Assembly: GCA_023653115.1 (NCBI GenBank)
Contig: JAMNXO010000006.1
Location: forward strand, 1 to 35,868
Source of the DNA: Erythrobacter sp.
Lineage (GTDB): Bacteria; Pseudomonadota; Alphaproteobacteria; Sphingomonadales; Sphingomonadaceae
Length of the DNA stretch: 35,868 nucleotides
Direction of reading: 5' to 3'
Shown piece by piece: positions 21,754-31,877 of this stretch. Below the pieces are notes generated by a model. It saw only the letters and a program-made list of their open reading frames with translations. It had not been told where the DNA came from and did no database searches. The position numbers and the translations under genes were made by a program. Numbering within the stretch: the first letter of the stretch is position 1; each line of letters starts with the position of its first letter.

Positions 21754-22500
21754 ATGGCCGATCTCAACCCACCGGTGATCGTGCTCGTGCGCCCGCAATT
21801 GGGCGAGAATATCGGCAAGGCGGCGCGGGCGATGCTCAATTTCGGGCTCACCGAAATGCGCCTGGTGGCCCCGCGTGACGGCTGGCCCAACCCTTCGGCA
21901 GGCCCTGCCGCCTCGGGCGCGGACATCGTGCTGGAACAGGCCAAGGTCTATGCCACCACCGCCGAAGCCGTTGCCGATTGCGCCCATGTCCACGCGACTA
22001 CCGTCCGCAAGCGCGGGGTGACCAAGCCAGTGATCACCCCTGACGAGGCGGGCCGCTTGGTCCACACCCTTGCAGGCCGCCATGCAATCCTGTTTGGGCC
22101 CGAACGCTCGGGTCTGGAGACCGAGGACGTCGCGCTCGCCCGCAACATCGTGACCGTGCCGATCAATCCCGAATTCGGCTCGCTCAATCTCGCGCAGGCG
22201 GTGATTCTGGTCGCCTATGAATGGTCGCGCACCGGGCGCGAGATCGGCGGCGCTGGCGACGTGCTGGTGCAGCCCACGCTTGAAGATGTGCTGCCCCCCG
22301 CCCCGCAGGACGAGCTCGACGGGCTGGTGGCCCATTTCGAGAAGCTGCTGGAGCCGCGCAATTACTTCTTCCCCGAATCGCGCGCCGAAGCGACCCGCCG
22401 CAACCTGCGCGGATTGCTGACCAAGCCCGGCTGGAACCACCTTGAGGTGCGCACCTTGCGCGGCATCCTGAGCACGCTGGAGCGCGAGCGGGACGCCTGA
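21754..22500 (+). CDS. trmJ: tRNA (cytidine/uridine-2'-O-)-methyltransferase, TrmJ-like
   Basis: A SPOUT-class enzyme (248 aa) that most likely 2'-O-methylates position 32 of tRNAs. The knot motifs are PQLGENIGKAARAMLNFGL (motif 1), GRHAILFGPERSGLE (motif 2) and IPINPEFGSLNLAQAV-like residues around 133-150 (motif 3). The C-terminal helical extension (DELDGLVAHFEKLL and later RRNLRGLL) is the TrmJ type rather than TrmH. ATG 21754 is 7 bp after the nrdR stop; an upstream ATG at 21697 lies inside nrdR and is rejected. Confidence 0.88.
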   Translation: MADLNPPVIVLVRPQLGENIGKAARAMLNFGLTEMRLVAPRDGWPNPSAGPAASGADIVLEQAKVYATTAEAVADCAHVHATTVRKRGVTKPVITPDEAGRLVHTLAGRHAILFGPERSGLETEDVALARNIVTVPINPEFGSLNLAQAVILVAYEWSRTGREIGGAGDVLVQPTLEDVLPPAPQDELDGLVAHFEKLLEPRNYFFPESRAEATRRNLRGLLTKPGWNHLEVRTLRGILSTLERERDA

Positions 22501-22520
22501 TCCGCCTTGCACCATTTGCA

Positions 22521-22550
22521 TTGGACAGCGCGGCGGCGCGCGGTTACGTC
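22521..22550 (+). promoter_or_regulatory. Possible promoter of the small secreted-protein gene
   Basis: TTGGAC (22521-22526), an 18-nt spacer and TACGTC (22545-22550) would start transcription about 30 nt before the ATG at 22588. The -10 is poor and the call is tentative. Confidence 0.25.
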
Positions 22551-22587
22551 CAAGCTCCCTCTTTGATCAAACCCTGTGAGATTGCTG

Positions 22588-22875
22588 ATGAATTCGATCC
22601 CCCTGCGTTCGGCCGCGGCGTTTGCTGTGCTGATTTCTGCGCTGTTCGCCTCGGCTGCATTGGCTGCACAACAGGCTCCCACCGAAGCTGCCGAACCCGC
22701 CCCGGCCGAAGCCGAGAGCGCAAAGGCCGAGACCAAGGACACGGCCGAAACCGCCGAAGCCAAGCCCGAGGACGAGCGCATCTGCCGCTACATCAAGCTC
22801 GACATGTCGAGCCGCCGCAAGACCAAGATCTGCCGCACCACCGAAGAATGGCGCGAACTCGGCAACCCGCGGTAA
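22588..22875 (+). CDS. Small secreted protein with a conserved two-cysteine tail
   Basis: A 95-aa product with a clear signal peptide (SAAAFAVLISALFASAALAA, about residues 7-26). A low-complexity Ala/Glu/Lys linker follows. The C-terminal 30 residues are compact, with ICRYIKLDMSSRRKTKICRT followed by TEEWREL. The Cys pair with a Thr-x-x-Glu-Trp ending recalls a short motif seen in several small exported proteins of sphingomonads; I cannot name the family. ATG 22588 is preferred over GTG 22576, since it gives the better signal peptide; the ribosome site is weak either way. Confidence 0.7.
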   Translation: MNSIPLRSAAAFAVLISALFASAALAAQQAPTEAAEPAPAEAESAKAETKDTAETAEAKPEDERICRYIKLDMSSRRKTKICRTTEEWRELGNPR

Positions 22876-22890
22876 GGCGGCAACGACCCC

Positions 22891-22921
22891 GCGATGACCT
22901 AGCAATGACCTCGCGATGACC
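22891..22921. repeat. Three copies of an 11-bp direct repeat
   Basis: GC(G/A)ATGACC starts at 22891, 22902 and 22913, giving a period of 11 bp. It begins 15 bp after the preceding stop codon and ends 52 bp before the -35 of the rpsD promoter candidate. An 11-bp period places copies on about the same face of the helix, so regulator binding is conceivable. It could also be a chance duplication. Confidence 0.6.
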
Positions 22922-22929
22922 ACGACATA

Positions 22930-22944
22930 GGCCCGCAACGGGCC
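22930..22944 (+). terminator. GC hairpin upstream of rpsD, possible terminator
   Basis: GGCCCG-CAA-CGGGCC forms a perfect 6-bp stem with a 3-nt loop. No T-run follows, so intrinsic termination is doubtful. It does separate the secreted-protein gene from the rpsD promoter candidate. Confidence 0.3.
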
Positions 22945-22973
22945 GCGTCACGGGTGCAAAGCGCGCACAATGC

Positions 22974-23001
22974 TTGACCTCACGCCCGTTCCTGCTATGC
23001 G
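22974..23001 (+). promoter_or_regulatory. Putative rpsD promoter
   Basis: TTGACC (22974-22979), a 16-nt spacer and TATGCG (22996-23001). It is well placed for a highly expressed ribosomal gene and would give a leader of about 120 nt before the rpsD ATG. Confidence 0.55.
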
Positions 23002-23007
23002 CGCGCC

Positions 23008-23129
23008 TTCGCAAATGGGCCCTGCACCCCGGTGAAGCAGTGGCCGCATCAGGAATATCGTCCTGATGGAGCGATGCCGGGTTGAATGGCTGCCACAGGG
23101 GCAGTCCAGCACATTGAAGGATACGACAT
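23008..23129 (+). promoter_or_regulatory. Structured 5' leader of rpsD, possible S4 autoregulatory element
   Basis: Two hairpins can be drawn. CATCAGGA (23047-23054) pairs with TCCTGATG (23061-23068) in a perfect 8-bp stem with a 6-nt loop. GGCTGCC (23088-23094) pairs with GGCAGTC (23100-23106) with one G-U pair. The second ends about 10 nt before the ribosome site GAAGGA. Long structured leaders on ribosomal protein genes often mediate feedback by the encoded protein. Whether S4 binds here is inference. Confidence 0.4.
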
Positions 23130-23744
23130 ATGTCGAAGCGCAAAAGCGCCAAGTACAAGCTTGACCGCCGGATGGGTGAAAACATCTGGGGTCGCCCGAA
23201 TTCGCCGGTGAACAAGCGTTCCTACGGCCCGGGCCAGCACGGCCAGCGCCGCAAGGGCAAGATGAGCGACTTCGGCCTGCAGCTGCGGGCCAAGCAGAAG
23301 CTCAAGGGCTATTACGGCGACGTCACCGAAAAGCAGTTCAAGCGCACCTACGCTGAAGCTTCGCGGATGAAGGGCGATACCAGCCAGAACCTGATCGGCC
23401 TGCTCGAGCGTCGTCTCGACATGATCGTCTACCGCGCCAAGTTCGCGCCGACGATCTTTGCCGCGCGCCAGATCGTCAGCCACGGGCACATCTATGTGAA
23501 CGGCGTGAAGTGCAACATCGCCTCGCGCCGCGTGGATGTGGGCGATGTCATCAGCCTCGGCAGCAAGGCCAAGGAAATGGCGCTGGTGATCGAAGCGCAG
23601 GGCCTGCCCGAGCGTGACATCCCCGACTACGTCGCGCCCGACGGCAACGACAAGGTGCATTTCACCCGCGTGCCGAAGCTCGACGAAGTGCCCTACCCGG
23701 TGACGATGGAACCGAACCTGGTGGTCGAATTCTACTCGCGCTGA
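23130..23744 (+). CDS. rpsD: 30S ribosomal protein S4
   Basis: The product (204 aa) is a primary 16S rRNA-binding protein that nucleates assembly of the small-subunit body. The N-terminus [20 protein letters not shown] and the following [17 protein letters not shown] are typical of alphaproteobacterial S4. The S4 RNA-binding domain runs from [17 protein letters not shown] through [15 protein letters not shown]. Monocistronic, with its own promoter candidate and a strong terminator 27 bp after the stop. GAAGGA lies about 10 nt before the ATG. Confidence 0.98.
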   Translation: MSKRKSAKYKLDRRMGENIWGRPNSPVNKRSYGPGQHGQRRKGKMSDFGLQLRAKQKLKGYYGDVTEKQFKRTYAEASRMKGDTSQNLIGLLERRLDMIVYRAKFAPTIFAARQIVSHGHIYVNGVKCNIASRRVDVGDVISLGSKAKEMALVIEAQGLPERDIPDYVAPDGNDKVHFTRVPKLDEVPYPVTMEPNLVVEFYSR

Positions 23745-23770
23745 TCCATCCTTCAGCGACCCGATACAAG

Positions 23771-23801
23771 AAAAGGGCGGCCTTGCGGGGCCGCCCTTTT
23801 T
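23771..23801 (+). terminator. Rho-independent terminator of rpsD
   Basis: AAAAGGGCGGCC (23771-23782) pairs perfectly with GGCCGCCCTTTT (23789-23800) around a 6-nt loop, ending in a T-run. The A-run at the 5' side means it could also work for the minus-strand chorismate mutase gene, whose stop is 31 bp away, so it may be bidirectional. Confidence 0.93.
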
Positions 23802-23831
23802 CGTTGTCTTCCAGAGACGGTGGGGAAGGCG

Positions 23832-24143
23832 TCAGCCCCGCACCTTGTCCCACTCGGCAAATTCGTAGGCGATCGAGCCTTCGACGAGCCGTTCCCACAT
23901 ATCGGCGATAACATCGCCGGGGATGCCGTGCGCTTCGGCCTCGGCGACGGCGGCGGCGATCACGCTGGCCTTGCGCGCTTCATCGCGCACCGCATCGCGG
24001 GTGGGCTTGATCCGGGCGGCGGCGCGCATGTAGCCGAACCGCGTCGCCAGCAGCGCCACCAGTTCGGCATCGAGTGCATCCACCCCGGCGCGCACCTCGG
24101 CCATGGTGGTGCAATCGGCAGGGCTCAGAGGAGTGTCTGTCAT
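23832..24143 (-). CDS. Chorismate mutase, AroQ class
   Basis: A 103-aa single-domain enzyme rearranging chorismate to prephenate for Phe and Tyr synthesis. Conserved positions fit the AroQ fold: R18, R35 and K46 have the same spacing as R14, R31 and K42 of PchB, and RDEARK (53-58) follows. The position equivalent to the PchB/E. coli active-site Gln appears to be E94, as in yeast chorismate mutase. No signal peptide, so cytoplasmic. A PchB-like isochorismate pyruvate lyase activity cannot be excluded from sequence. A candidate promoter puts transcription start at the ATG. Confidence 0.85.
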   Translation of the reverse strand: MTDTPLSPADCTTMAEVRAGVDALDAELVALLATRFGYMRAAARIKPTRDAVRDEARKASVIAAAVAEAEAHGIPGDVIADMWERLVEGSIAYEFAEWDKVRG

Positions 24144-24150
24144 GGCGCCC

Positions 24151-24180
24151 GCCCTAGGCGTTGGGAGACGGATTTGTCGA
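24151..24180 (-). promoter_or_regulatory. Putative chorismate mutase promoter (leaderless)
   Basis: Minus strand TCGACA (24180-24175), an 18-nt spacer and TAGGGC (24156-24151). The -10 ends 7 nt before the ATG at 24143, so the mRNA would begin at or within a base or two of the start codon. No Shine-Dalgarno precedes that ATG, which agrees. Confidence 0.45.
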
Positions 24181-24194
24181 GTGCCTTCAGCCGC

Positions 24195-26219
24195 TCACCC
24201 ACCGCGGCCGAGATGCTCGTCGAGGAAGGCGCCAATGGTGGTGAGCATATCGACCCGCGCCGTCGTGTCCTCCAACCCGTGCTGCAGGTCTTCGTATTCA
24301 CGGTACACGACCGGCTTGCCCGCCCCCTTCAGCGCCTTTTCCATCGCGCGGGCATGGCGCACATCGACGTTGAGATCGCGCGTGCCGTGGAACAGGGCGA
24401 CGGGGGCGGCGAATTTCGCAGCGTGGCGGCGCGGGCTGCCGGCCTCGATATGCGGGCCCTCGCCGATATATTCCTGCACGAGCCGCGCATTGGTGTAACC
24501 GCGCGCGTCGTCCGCCAGAAAGCCGAGATCGACCACCGGTGCGATCGCCACCACCGCCTTGAACAGCGCCGGATCGAGCACCTGCGATTGCAGCGCGGCA
24601 TAGCCGCCGTAAGACCACCCGACGATAGCGAGCTGATCGGGCCGTGCGATGCCCTCCTTCATCAGCCAGCGCCCCGCATCATTGACGTCCCCGATGGCCA
24701 CGTCCCATGCCTTGAAGCCGTTGCGGCCATACCACGCCTCGCCATAGCCGGCAGAGCCGCGGTAATTGGGCTGGAGCACGGCATAGCCGCGGGCGGTGAA
24801 GTATTGCACCAGCCAGTCAAACCCCCACTCGTCGCGCGCGGCAGGGCCGCCGTGGGGCAGCACCACGGCAGGCAGGTTCTTGCCATCGGAACCCGGCGGC
24901 AGGGTGAGATAGGCCGGGATCTGCGTGCCATCGGCAGCGGGATAGGTGACCGGCTTCATCGGCCCCATCGCCTTCTCGGCCAGCTCCGCGCGCACCGGCA
25001 GCAGCGGCTCGAGACTGCGCTTGTCCTTGTCGAACAGGTAAACCATGCCGGGCTGGGTATCGCTTGACGCGATCAGCAGGATGCGGCGTTCGTCGCTGCT
25101 CGCGCCGACGATGTTGATCAGCGGCGTATCGGGCAGCGCCTTGGCGAGCCCGGCGGCGAGTTTCTGCAATTCGGGATCGAAATAGGCGATCTCGCGCTTT
25201 TCGGTGGCGTAGGTGGCGCCCACAACGCGGCGCTTGCGGCCGATGCGGATCAGCGCGTCGACATCGACATCGCTGCGCGCCATCACCACCTTGCCCGCCT
25301 CGCTGCCATCGAGCAGCACTTCGACCACCGCGTCATAACCGCCCTTGGTGATGAAGCCGTAGGCGACATTGCGCGCCGAATCGACCGCGATCGGGGTGAA
25401 CCCGCTGATGGGGGTGCCATCCACCGTCAGCTTCTCGAACTTCTTCCAGCTGGTGCTGCCCGGCGTGCGGTAGAGATAGACATATTCGCCGGTCAGGTTG
25501 CCGGTGCCATCATACAGCGCGCGGACCTTGATCCGCACCTGCCCGCGCTCGTCCGCGACGTAGCGCAGCGCGCCGTCATCGGCCGCCTCGCGGGTGCGGG
25601 TGCGCCCCGTGGTCACATCGACCAGATCCACACCGAGGCCCGACTTGGAATTGGCGAGGCGCGTGTTGATGTCGCTTTCGGGGACGTAGTTGCGCGTCAT
25701 CAGGACTTCGCCCTGGCTGTCGGTCACATCGAAGGCGACGATGTCCCCGCCGTTCTGGTTGAAGCCCAGCGCACGGAACGAATCCCGCTGGCTCAGCATC
25801 TTGGCTTCGGTGCCATCGGCGTTGATCGCGAACAGCCGGTCAAACGGCACCAGCAGGCCATCGGTGCCCTTGCCCATGCCAGCCACCTGACAGATGAGCC
25901 GCATATCGGTCGCCCATTCGCACCACGCGAAATCGCCGATCTTCTCGGTGTTCTTGAGCACCGAGACGATTTTGGCATCGCCAGCGAGGTCGATCACGTT
26001 GATGACTTCGGAGTGTTCCGGGCCGGCTGCGATATAGGCGATCTTGGTGCCCGAGGGTGACAGGCTGATATCGAGCACCGTGGCACGCACGCCGAAATTG
26101 CGGGCGGCATCGGCATTGCTGTCCTGCGCCAGCACCGGGTTTGCCAGCAGCATTGCGCCCGGCAACAAAGCCGCCATCATCCGCGCCCGGAACCCGGACT
26201 GTTTGCTTGCTGCGTGCAC
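24195..26219 (-). CDS. Exported S9 family (prolyl oligopeptidase-like) peptidase
   Basis: A 674-aa serine hydrolase. A signal peptide (MMAALLPGAMLLANPVLAQ) is followed by a beta-propeller-like region of about 380 residues and a C-terminal alpha/beta hydrolase domain. The nucleophile is S536 in GWSYGGY. The acid is in HGTRDLNVDV and the histidine in YEDLQHGLED. HGGPAARDEWGF is the usual oxyanion-side motif. GTG 26219 is chosen: GGGGAG lies 7 nt before it, while ATG 26180 has no ribosome site. It likely cleaves peptides in the periplasm; the actual substrate is unknown. Chorismate mutase follows 51 bp downstream. Confidence 0.88.
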   Translation of the reverse strand: MHAASKQSGFRARMMAALLPGAMLLANPVLAQDSNADAARNFGVRATVLDISLSPSGTKIAYIAAGPEHSEVINVIDLAGDAKIVSVLKNTEKIGDFAWCEWATDMRLICQVAGMGKGTDGLLVPFDRLFAINADGTEAKMLSQRDSFRALGFNQNGGDIVAFDVTDSQGEVLMTRNYVPESDINTRLANSKSGLGVDLVDVTTGRTRTREAADDGALRYVADERGQVRIKVRALYDGTGNLTGEYVYLYRTPGSTSWKKFEKLTVDGTPISGFTPIAVDSARNVAYGFITKGGYDAVVEVLLDGSEAGKVVMARSDVDVDALIRIGRKRRVVGATYATEKREIAYFDPELQKLAAGLAKALPDTPLINIVGASSDERRILLIASSDTQPGMVYLFDKDKRSLEPLLPVRAELAEKAMGPMKPVTYPAADGTQIPAYLTLPPGSDGKNLPAVVLPHGGPAARDEWGFDWLVQYFTARGYAVLQPNYRGSAGYGEAWYGRNGFKAWDVAIGDVNDAGRWLMKEGIARPDQLAIVGWSYGGYAALQSQVLDPALFKAVVAIAPVVDLGFLADDARGYTNARLVQEYIGEGPHIEAGSPRRHAAKFAAPVALFHGTRDLNVDVRHARAMEKALKGAGKPVVYREYEDLQHGLEDTTARVDMLTTIGAFLDEHLGRGG

Positions 26220-26253
26220 TGTGCTGCTCCCCTGCGTTTCTGCGACAGGGGCC

Positions 26254-27534
<1,281 letters not shown>

Positions 27535-28065
27535 TTAGAAGGCGTAGAGCACGCCCACAGTTGCGCGGGTGGTGTCGAAGGCGATGGTATCGACCCCGGC
27601 ACGCAGGCGGATGGGGCTGTCACCAATGCCGAACTCGACGCCGGCACCCACGAGGTAATCACCATCCGAGGTGTCGGTGCCCGGGGGAACGGCGATGCCG
27701 AACAGGCTGCCGAGGTCGAAATCGACTTCCTGATAGCCGCCGCGCACGAAGATCTTGCCGCTCTCGCCAACGCGCACGCCGGCACGGGCAGCAACGCCGT
27801 ATTCGCTGTCGATCGCGCCGTCGCCGATGTGGTAGTTACCCTCGGCACCGACGAAGAAGGTCTTGCCGACGGGCACATCGACCCCGGCAACAACGCCGTA
27901 GATGCCGCCGTTATCGCCCGGAATGCCGAGATCAAGCTCGTGGATACCGGCCGAAGCGCCGACATAGGCTTCGATCTTGGGGTCTTCGTTCGACTGCGCC
28001 TGTGCGGCTGCCGGAAGGGCCATCGCGCCCAGCGCCGCAAGCGTGGTGAATGCGATCTTCTTCAT
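27535..28065 (-). CDS. Outer-membrane beta-barrel protein, opacity/OmpA-barrel type
   Basis: A 176-aa protein with a signal peptide (KKIAFTTLAALGAMALPAAA, cleavage near AQAQS). The mature part is a series of alternating amphipathic strands such as IEAYVGASAGIHELDLG, IYGVVAGVDVPVGKTFFVGA and GVAARAGVRVGESGKIFVRG, ending in Phe (GVLYAF). The C-terminal Phe is the usual barrel-assembly signal. An eight-strand barrel fits the length. AAGGA lies about 9 nt before the ATG. The gene has a terminator of its own. Role unknown: adhesion, porin or structural. Confidence 0.8.
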   Translation of the reverse strand: MKKIAFTTLAALGAMALPAAAQAQSNEDPKIEAYVGASAGIHELDLGIPGDNGGIYGVVAGVDVPVGKTFFVGAEGNYHIGDGAIDSEYGVAARAGVRVGESGKIFVRGGYQEVDFDLGSLFGIAVPPGTDTSDGDYLVGAGVEFGIGDSPIRLRAGVDTIAFDTTRATVGVLYAF

Positions 28066-28143
28066 GTATCTATTCCTTGTTCTTATCCTGCCGCGAAGGA
28101 TGCGGCGGTGGGCAAGCCATTAGGAATCAGACACTTTCCCCTT

Positions 28144-28173
28144 CCTGAACAGGACTGCCAAGCGCCGTTCAGG
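28144..28173. other. Inverted repeat upstream of the barrel-protein gene
   Basis: CCTGAAC (28144-28150) and GTTCAGG (28167-28173) are perfect 7-bp arms separated by 16 nt, within the 164-bp gap between the ABC permease stop and the barrel-protein start. With 23 bp between matching positions the arms could be two half-sites for a regulator, or a stem without a T-run after the exporter operon. No convincing promoter was found in this gap. Confidence 0.3.
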
Positions 28174-28229
28174 TCAGACAGACGGTGGTTGCGAGCCGAC
28201 CAAAGGCTTTCGCAGACCCGCTTTCGCGG

Positions 28230-28997
28230 TCATTCGCGCAGGCGCCATCCGGTGCGGAAGATCACCGCGATCACGCTCACGCACACCACCAGAAATCCGA
28301 GCGTCAGCCCGAGCGAGAGCGCGATCGGCACGTCCGAGGTGCCATAGAAGGTCCAGCGCAACCCGCTGACAAGGAAGGCAATCGGATTGGCGAGCGCTAT
28401 GGCGTCCCACGGGCCGGGCAGATCGCGGATCGAATAGAAGGTGCCGCCCAGGAACGTCAGCGGGGTGAGGATGAGCATCGGGATCACCCCGAGCTTTTCA
28501 AAGCTGTCAGCCCAGATGCCGAGGATGAAGCCGAACAGCGCGAAACTGGCCGCGACCAGCATCACATAAAAAGCCGCAAACAGCGGATAGGCGATCTCGT
28601 AATCGACAAACAGCCGCGCTGTGGCAAGGATGATCGCGGCAAGGATCAGGCCCTTGGTGGCCGCCGCGCCGACAAACCCCACCAGCGTCTCGGCCACGCC
28701 AACCGGCGCGGAAAGCAGCTCGTAAATCGTGCCGGTAAAACGCGGCATATAGATTCCGAAGCTGGCGTTGCTGGTGGTCTCGCCCAGCAGGGTCAGCATC
28801 AGCAGGCCCGGGATGATGAAGGCGCCGTAGGGCACACCCGCCACCGGCTCCATCCGCGCCCCGATCACCGAACCGAACACCACGAAATAGAGCGAGGTCG
28901 TCAGCACTGGCGCAAGGATCGACTGGAACGCGGTACGGAAGGCGCGGGCCATTTCGCGGCGGTAGATGGCATAGGCGCTGCGGGCGTTGAAATACAT
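28230..28997 (-). CDS. ABC-2 type transporter permease
   Basis: A 255-aa membrane protein with about six hydrophobic segments. It begins with the family-typical short cytoplasmic helix ([20 protein letters not shown]). It contains [26 protein letters not shown], and the late motif [22 protein letters not shown] seen in YadH/NodJ-type permeases. Its ATG overlaps the ATPase stop by one base (TGATG), so the pair forms one exporter. Substrate unknown. Confidence 0.9.
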   Translation of the reverse strand: MYFNARSAYAIYRREMARAFRTAFQSILAPVLTTSLYFVVFGSVIGARMEPVAGVPYGAFIIPGLLMLTLLGETTSNASFGIYMPRFTGTIYELLSAPVGVAETLVGFVGAAATKGLILAAIILATARLFVDYEIAYPLFAAFYVMLVAASFALFGFILGIWADSFEKLGVIPMLILTPLTFLGGTFYSIRDLPGPWDAIALANPIAFLVSGLRWTFYGTSDVPIALSLGLTLGFLVVCVSVIAVIFRTGWRLRE

Positions 28998-29941
28998 CAC
29001 GCCGCCTCCGCTTTTTGGCCGAGCAGACCGACGAAGATGTCTTCCAGCGAGCTGTCGTGGATGTCGAGGCTGGTGTAGCCGATGCCGGCGCGGGTCAGCG
29101 CCTGGGTGAGCGCGGCGACCTGCGCACGGCCCCCGCCCTGGCCATTCCCGCCGCGATACGTCAGCACCGTTCCGCCCGCACCCAGCTCGACCGGGAAGGC
29201 GGCAATTTCGGCAGGCAGGGCCGCCAGCGGCGCGGCCAGATCGATCACCGCTTCGGTGGTGCCGAGCCGCTCCATCATCGCGCGCTTTTCGTCGACCATC
29301 AGGATCCGCCCGCCCTGAATGATGCCGACCCGGTCGGCCATTTCCTCGGCTTCCTCGATGTAATGGGTGGTGAGGATGATCGTCACCCCGCGTTCTTTGA
29401 GCGCCGCGATCTGCTGCCACATATCCTTGCGCAGCTCGACATCGACGCCCGCGGTCGGCTCGTCGAGGAACAGCAGTTCAGGATCATGCGCCAGCGCCTT
29501 GGCGATCAACACGCGGCGCTTCATCCCGCCCGAGAGTGCGCGGATCTGCGCGTCCTTCTTGTCCCACAGCGAAAGGCTGCGCAGGATTTCCTCGAGCCGT
29601 GCCGGATCGTAAGGCTTGCCGAACAGCCCCTGCGAATAGGCGATCGCGCGCCACACCGTCTCGAACATATCGGTGGAGAGTTCCTGCGGCACCAGCCCGA
29701 TCCGCGCGCGTGCCTTGCGCCAGTCCTTCGCCAAGTCCTGCCCGAAGGCGGTGATGGTCCCGCCGGTAGGCCGCACCAGCCCGCACACCGCGCCGATCAG
29801 CGTCGTCTTGCCCGCGCCGTTCGGCCCGAGCAGCGCGAAAATCTCACCCGGCCGGATATCGAGATCGACATTGTCGAGCGCGCGGGGGCCGTTCTTGTAG
29901 GTCTTGGTGAGGCCGCGGATCGACAGAATGGGTTCATGCAT
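28997..29941 (-). CDS. ABC transporter ATP-binding protein (exporter)
   Basis: A 314-aa ATPase with Walker [10 protein letters not shown] (about 39-47), Q-loop LVPQEL, signature LSGGMKRR, Walker [13 protein letters not shown] and switch His in [14 protein letters not shown]. After about residue 225 a C-terminal extension is present, as in YadG/DrrA-type exporters. It is Gly-rich around [11 protein letters not shown]. The gene begins 9 bp after the queA stop and is probably transcribed with it. Its partner is the overlapping permease gene. Confidence 0.92.
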   Translation of the reverse strand: MHEPILSIRGLTKTYKNGPRALDNVDLDIRPGEIFALLGPNGAGKTTLIGAVCGLVRPTGGTITAFGQDLAKDWRKARARIGLVPQELSTDMFETVWRAIAYSQGLFGKPYDPARLEEILRSLSLWDKKDAQIRALSGGMKRRVLIAKALAHDPELLFLDEPTAGVDVELRKDMWQQIAALKERGVTIILTTHYIEEAEEMADRVGIIQGGRILMVDEKRAMMERLGTTEAVIDLAAPLAALPAEIAAFPVELGAGGTVLTYRGGNGQGGGRAQVAALTQALTRAGIGYTSLDIHDSSLEDIFVGLLGQKAEAA

Positions 29942-29950
29942 TGCTACTGA

Positions 29951-30988
29951 TTACGGGAGCAGCAGCGAGGAGTCACCATAGGAATAGAAGCGATATTCAT
30001 TGGCGATGGCATGGGCATAGGCCGCCATCATCCGCTCGCGCCCCATCAGCGCGCTCACCAGCATCATCAGAGTTGATTTGGGCAGGTGGAAATTGGTCAT
30101 GAGCCCGTCGACCGCCTTGAGCCTGTATCCCGGCGTGATGAAGATCGCGGTGTCCCCCGCAAACGGCTGGATGATGCCATTCTCGTCCACCGCGCTTTCG
30201 AGCAGCCGCAGCGAGGTGGTGCCGACCGCGATGATCCGGCCGCCGCCTGCGCGCGCGGCGTTGAGCTGATCGGCGGTCGATTGCGAAATCCGGCCGAATT
30301 CGGCGTGCATCTGGTGGTCGTCGGTATCGTCAGCCTTGACGGGCAGGAACGTGCCCGCGCCCACGTGCAGCGTCAGCATGGCCCGCCCGATCCCGCGCGC
30401 ATCCAGCGCATCGACCAGCCTCGGAGTGAAATGCAACGAGGCCGTGGGGGCGGCAACCGCGCCCTCCTCGGCGGCAAACATCGTCTGGTAATCTTCCAGA
30501 TCCTGCGCGTCGACCCCGCGTTTGCTGGCGATGTAAGGCGGCAGCGGCATGGTGCCAGCGCGGTGGAGCAGCACTTCGACGGGTTCTTCGCCTTCGAACA
30601 TCAGCGTGATCGAACCATCGGCATGGCGCGCCTCGGCAATCGCGGTGACCCCGCCGCCAAATACGAGGCTGTCACCCACTTTCACCCGCTTGGCGTTGCG
30701 GATGAAGGCCTGCCAGCGCCGCAGATCAATCCGCTTGTGCAGGGTGGCGCCGATCTTGGCCTCACCGTCAGCGCGGCGGCCTTCGAGCTGGGCGGGAATC
30801 ACGCGGGTATCGTTGAACACCAGCACATCGCCGGGGTTGAGCAGGCTCGGCAGATCGCGCACGCCCCTGTCTTCAAACGGAGCATCAGCCCCGCGCACCA
30901 CCAGCATCCGCGCCGCATCGCGCGGGCGCACGGGACGAAGCGCAATGCGCTCGGGCGGCAATTCGAAATCGAACAGGTCTAATTTCAT
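29951..30988 (-). CDS. queA: S-adenosylmethionine:tRNA ribosyltransferase-isomerase
   Basis: The product (345 aa) moves the ribosyl part of SAM onto preQ1-34 of tRNA to give epoxyqueuosine, the step after Tgt. It opens with [19 protein letters not shown]. It also has [49 protein letters not shown] and [21 protein letters not shown]-containing TAGGCG lies 8-14 nt before the ATG, but no -35 fits, so it may be read from the upstream PPIase gene. Confidence 0.97.
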   Translation of the reverse strand: MKLDLFDFELPPERIALRPVRPRDAARMLVVRGADAPFEDRGVRDLPSLLNPGDVLVFNDTRVIPAQLEGRRADGEAKIGATLHKRIDLRRWQAFIRNAKRVKVGDSLVFGGGVTAIAEARHADGSITLMFEGEEPVEVLLHRAGTMPLPPYIASKRGVDAQDLEDYQTMFAAEEGAVAAPTASLHFTPRLVDALDARGIGRAMLTLHVGAGTFLPVKADDTDDHQMHAEFGRISQSTADQLNAARAGGGRIIAVGTTSLRLLESAVDENGIIQPFAGDTAIFITPGYRLKAVDGLMTNFHLPKSTLMMLVSALMGRERMMAAYAHAIANEYRFYSYGDSSLLLP

Positions 30989-31046
30989 GGGCGCGGCGCC
31001 TAGCGCGGCGCTCGCCCGCAGGAAAGCCCCCTGCCCCCTTTTCGGT

Positions 31047-31811
31047 CTAGCCGATTGGCGCGCTCAGCATATCGGCCGAGATCGGCGCTTCTTCCGCCGG
31101 AGCGGGCGGCGGCGGGGGCGGCAGGTTGTCGCTCGCGAGCGAGGCCTGGAGGATATAGGTCGGCGATGCGGGCGGCTCGCCGCGGTTGATCGCGTCAACC
31201 GCTTCCATATTCTCGATCACCCGGCCGAAATTGGTGTATTTCTTGTCGAGGCTGAAGCGCGGGTAGAACACGATGAAGAACTGGCTGTTGGCGCTGTCAT
31301 CTTCCGAAGCGCGGGCCATCGACAGCGTGCCGCGCACGTGGGGCATCGGGTTGAACTCGGCCTTCAGATCAGGCAGCTCGCTGCCGCCCTGCCCGGTGCC
31401 GGTCGGATCGCCGCCCTGCGCCATGAAGCCGTCAATCACGCGGTGGAAGATCACCCCGTTGTAGAAACCGCGGCGGGTCAATTCCTTGATCCGCTCGACA
31501 TGGGTTGGCGCCCAATCGTTCTGCAAGCGGACCTTGACCCGCTGGCCGTTCGACAGATCGAGCACCCAGATGTTCTCCGGATCGGCGGTCACGTCATAAT
31601 TGATCGGCGCATAGACGCGCGGCGCGGCGGGCGCGTCGTCGTCTTCGTCCTCATCCTTGGGCGCAGTATCCCCGAAGGCGACCGGCGGTGTGTCGTCCTT
31701 CTGCTTCTGGGCAAGCGCAGGGTGCGCTGCCAGCGTAACGAGCAGCGCCGCGAGCAGAGCGCCGGGGGCAGAAGTGAGTGTGGCTTTGATCATGTTGGTG
31801 TCCGTGTTCAT
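31047..31811 (-). CDS. Exported cyclophilin-type peptidyl-prolyl isomerase
   Basis: A 254-aa protein. The signal peptide (about residues 7-35, ending in HPALAQ) is followed by an acidic linker ([10 protein letters not shown]), a cyclophilin domain and a Pro-rich tail. Cyclophilin motifs are [35 protein letters not shown] and [13 protein letters not shown]. It should help fold periplasmic proteins. ATG 31811 and ATG 31793 are both possible starts and neither has a ribosome site; the second gives the neater signal peptide. Confidence 0.92.
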   Translation of the reverse strand: MNTDTNMIKATLTSAPGALLAALLVTLAAHPALAQKQKDDTPPVAFGDTAPKDEDEDDDAPAAPRVYAPINYDVTADPENIWVLDLSNGQRVKVRLQNDWAPTHVERIKELTRRGFYNGVIFHRVIDGFMAQGGDPTGTGQGGSELPDLKAEFNPMPHVRGTLSMARASEDDSANSQFFIVFYPRFSLDKKYTNFGRVIENMEAVDAINRGEPPASPTYILQASLASDNLPPPPPPAPAEEAPISADMLSAPIG

Positions 31812-31877
31812 CGCGCCGTGTAACCATGCGAGGCTGACACTTCAATGAATGAAGCGGAGCCTGCCCACAAAGCCGGA

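Noticed and set aside
30997..31025. queA promoter using TAGGCG as -10
   Set aside because: The matching -35 would be TTTCCT, only three of six consensus bases; queA may be read from upstream genes.
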